NCBI GenBank assembly: GCA_951394045.1
Contig: OX595987.1
Span: forward strand, 186,001-250,000
Length of the DNA: 64,000 nt
Source of the DNA: Nitzschia sp. DOCU1
Lineage: Eukaryota > Bacillariophyta > Bacillariophyceae > Bacillariales > Bacillariaceae
Direction of reading: 5' to 3'
Each line of letters opens with the position of its first letter. Within the stretch, counting starts at the first letter, position 1. The notes under the pieces were generated by a model that ran no database searches, was not told the DNA's origin, and saw only the letters and a program-made list of their open reading frames with translations. The position numbers were made by a program, and so were the translations under genes. Shown here piece by piece: positions 62,111 to 64,000 of this stretch.

Positions 62111-62921
62111 GGTCGCATGGTTCTCAACGCTTGTCTTCTCTTCATCACGTCTTCTTGTCGGATGCAAATCCACCTGTACGTCGATCCGTCACAGATTTCG
62201 TCCTCCACAGAGAACTCGAAGGATTCGACTCACGGATTCATTCCACAGACAGCTCCCGCCAGAATGAATCATCCCAAACGCTGTCATGACGTCATCTTCA
62301 TTCATCCTTAGGCGTCCTCAACTTGAACTTTTGGATACGGCCCTCCGCGCTTGAAAAAGCCCCTTTGTTATGCCCAAGGAAGACGAAGGCCTGCGAACTC
62401 ACTGCTGCTCGTCCGATTAATACCAGCCCACGTCAGCCCTTTGTTACAAACCCGAACTCGAACCTGCTTCTACATCTTCTACGGAAGGGCTAGAGAACTA
62501 AGGATAAGGCACCAAGTCGCAATGCGCCACCAATCTGGCGACGAAGTGTCTGGTTCTATCCTCCGTCCGAGAGCGGGGCCGGATTCCAGTGAACTACTGA
62601 TCAGGATCGTTCGAAAAGAAAGATGAGGATCCGCTATCAGGCTAGCAAGACCCCAAGTCATGTCAGGAGACTTGCTTGCTACCGGCAGCTAGCTAGCTTA
62701 GAGTAGAAGCTTTGTTAGACCAGAAACAAGTTAATAGGTGATAACGAACTACTCTAGTAAAAGAAACTAGATGTTGTAGATGTAGATAATAAAGAAGTCT
62801 AAGTTACTGTATCAATTGAATGCATGAAATGTAGTCGTGCATGGGACCAACGCGGCCCGTAGTGGCCTAATAGATTGTCATCGATCGGATCAGCGAATGA
62901 TGCATATACACTCCATCGTGC
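62111..62921. promoter_or_regulatory. Spacer between the MMPL and heat-shock factor genes
   Basis: About 810 bp holding the MMPL promoter and the heat-shock factor 3' UTR. It contains a perfect TGACGTCA at 62287-62294 and a GCTAGCTAGCTTAG run near 62690. No gene is supported. Confidence 0.55.
62287..62294. promoter_or_regulatory. Palindromic TGACGTCA (CRE-like) site
   Basis: A perfect CRE about 180 bp upstream of the MMPL ATG. See the sites at 28994 and 40373. Function is inferred. Confidence 0.45.
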
Positions 62922-64000
62922 TTAGGCAATCATCTGTTCTAGCAAGTCGCCAAAGACGGCATCGTCTTCCACATCCGCGATATCAACCTTATCTTCGGGG
63001 AACTCAAAGTCTTCAAAGAAGGCATCGGCCTCCTGCTCCAACAAAGCATCAACACTAGAGATCGTCCAGTTACCGGCCGAAGGCTGGAAAGGATCCAAAT
63101 AATGGAAGGGCTTGGTGAAAGCATCCAAAACATCATCATTGTCGTCACCGGCCTGGAAGGCGCTAGCGGGGATCATCATGGACATCATGTTCTTAGCTGA
63201 TAACGGCACCGGAGGAGTCAGTTCCATCGGTAATTGAGCGATAGTCTTATCCATGCAGATACTTCGTTCCAGCGATGAGACGTAATCAGTACTTGATCCG
63301 CTGAGGAAATCGTTCTTCTCGACTGACACCGCCGGCTTCTCCATGCTGGGGTTAGTAGTCACCCATGGCATGGCCCAAAAGTCGGGCTCTTGTTCAGGGT
63401 TGGATCGGGCGCGGACACCGGTTCCCTTGACTTTGATGCGCTGAATGTTATGCGACAAAAAGACACGATCGCGGAGGAAGAGCTCATGGTAGTAGCCACC
63501 TCGATCGCGTCCGCGCGTTAGGCGTTGGAAGCCATAAAGATTCAACTGGCGCTGGAAGCTAGCGAGTTTGGAGAGCTTGAAGTATTGAGGAAGCAGAGAC
63601 ACAAACTCCTTTGGCTTGTGGACCAAGAAGCAGCGTCCGTGGGGTTGCCAAGAGACGATGTCTTCCATGCCAAGCGCAACAGCGGCGTCTAGCATATCAT
63701 GGAGTTTTAGCGGGAATGGTGTGGTGACACCCCCACGCACTGGATGTTCCTCTTCATAATCGGCAGAGTCATCATTAGCGTGGTCATGATAGTCGTGTTG
63801 CACTGTGATGTGGTGGTGCTGGGCCTGAACCTTCTGGAGGGGGGATTCAGATTCCGCTTGCTCCGAGGAAGAGTCGTCCGAAACAGATTGAGCGAGCTCC
63901 TTGAAAAGAACCGACGATTGCTGCTCTTGCTGGAGCTGTTGCTGCTGTTGAAACAGACGGATGGCCGTGGCCGGATAAGGACGGCGGTTGCCAATGTTCG
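62922..64000 (-). CDS. Heat-shock factor (HSF-type DNA-binding domain), 5' end outside the window
   Basis: The frame is open from the right edge to TAG at 62922-62924 (about 358 codons visible). There is no ATG between 63803, which is GTG, and the edge, so the start lies beyond the window. The visible N-terminal part is Gln-rich (RLFQQQQQLQQEQQ) and then acidic. The HSF domain follows: TTPFPLKLHDMLDAAVALGM, IVSWQPHGRCFLVHKPKEFV, then LPQYFKLSKLASFQRQLNLY, GFQRLTRGRD and the wing GGYYHELFLRDR. This fits the large diatom HSF family, in which K-x-x-S-F-x-R-Q-L-N-x-Y-G-F is the recognition helix. The C-terminal region is acidic with FFEDFEFPEDKVDIADVEDD, a likely activation segment. No heptad-repeat oligomerisation region is obvious. 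Confidence 0.92.
   Translation of the reverse strand, partial: NIGNRRPYPATAIRLFQQQQQLQQEQQSSVLFKELAQSVSDDSSSEQAESESPLQKVQAQHHHITVQHDYHDHANDDSADYEEEHPVRGGVTTPFPLKLHDMLDAAVALGMEDIVSWQPHGRCFLVHKPKEFVSLLPQYFKLSKLASFQRQLNLYGFQRLTRGRDRGGYYHELFLRDRVFLSHNIQRIKVKGTGVRARSNPEQEPDFWAMPWVTTNPSMEKPAVSVEKNDFLSGSSTDYVSSLERSICMDKTIAQLPMELTPPVPLSAKNMMSMMIPASAFQAGDDNDDVLDAFTKPFHYLDPFQPSAGNWTISSVDALLEQEADAFFEDFEFPEDKVDIADVEDDAVFGDLLEQMIA

Overview
This window is eukaryotic nuclear DNA and most likely comes from a pennate diatom. Introns are short (61-89 nt) with GTAAG donors. A secreted, plastid-type protein carries the stramenopile signal-peptide junction with Phe at +1. There is a diatom-type heat-shock factor, a diatom NRT2 nitrate transporter, a type III H+-ATPase with a long N-terminal extension, and a protein of the diatom-only 'VWY...RGLE' family. 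I cannot name the species. Genes are separated by long AT/GTA-rich spacers full of decayed copies, tandem duplications and transposon relics.

Layout. 1-12.3 kb is a cluster of large single-pass surface proteins with SBBP-type beta-propeller ectodomains: a partial tandem copy (1-1145), a complete one (4037-6172) and a divergent giant with three ectodomain repeats (7177-12300). A decayed PIF/Harbinger transposase and a broken second reading frame lie between the tandem copies. Two more members sit at 26524-28296 and 45230-47431. 12.8-17.5 kb holds an Atg22-like vacuolar MFS exporter with a previously hidden first exon, a probable plastid-targeted protein and the RGLE-family protein. 18.2-22.4 kb is an unusual putative mobile element. 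It has a tyrosine-recombinase-like ORF relic and, convergent to it, a HhH-GPD (endonuclease III-like) ORF. Inverted arrays of a strict palindrome (ATTGT-N4-ACAAT, 15 perfect copies) flank the second ORF. 22.8-26.2 kb holds one intact small membrane protein between two decayed inverted paralogues.

29.3-32.0 kb is a TMEM184/OST-alpha family protein, followed by scattered pieces of its own 3' end and of an ABCA transporter C-terminus. 33-38 kb is repeat-rich. A convincing U6 snRNA gene with TATA box and T-run is at 38.15 kb. 39-41.5 kb has a divergent pair: a HAD-type phosphatase-like protein and a hotdog thioesterase. 43.4-44.3 kb is a frameshifted membrane protein. 50.8-52.4 kb is NRT2, 55.1-58.5 kb is the four-exon H+-ATPase, 58.7-62.1 kb is an RND/MMPL transporter and 62.9-64 kb is a heat-shock factor cut by the right edge.

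How the genes relate: nitrate uptake through NRT2 is normally energised by an ion gradient at the plasma membrane. Whether the nearby P-type ATPase supplies it here is not shown. The propeller receptors share a conserved cytoplasmic box (F-D-x-E-D ... GG-W/F-HGTY) and mostly a common C-terminus (K-D/E-I/V-I), which suggests a shared trafficking or signalling partner. Three palindromic TGACGTCA sites lie upstream of unrelated genes (TMEM184-like, thioesterase, MMPL) and could place them under a common bZIP-type control. All functional links are inference from family knowledge; no database search was possible.
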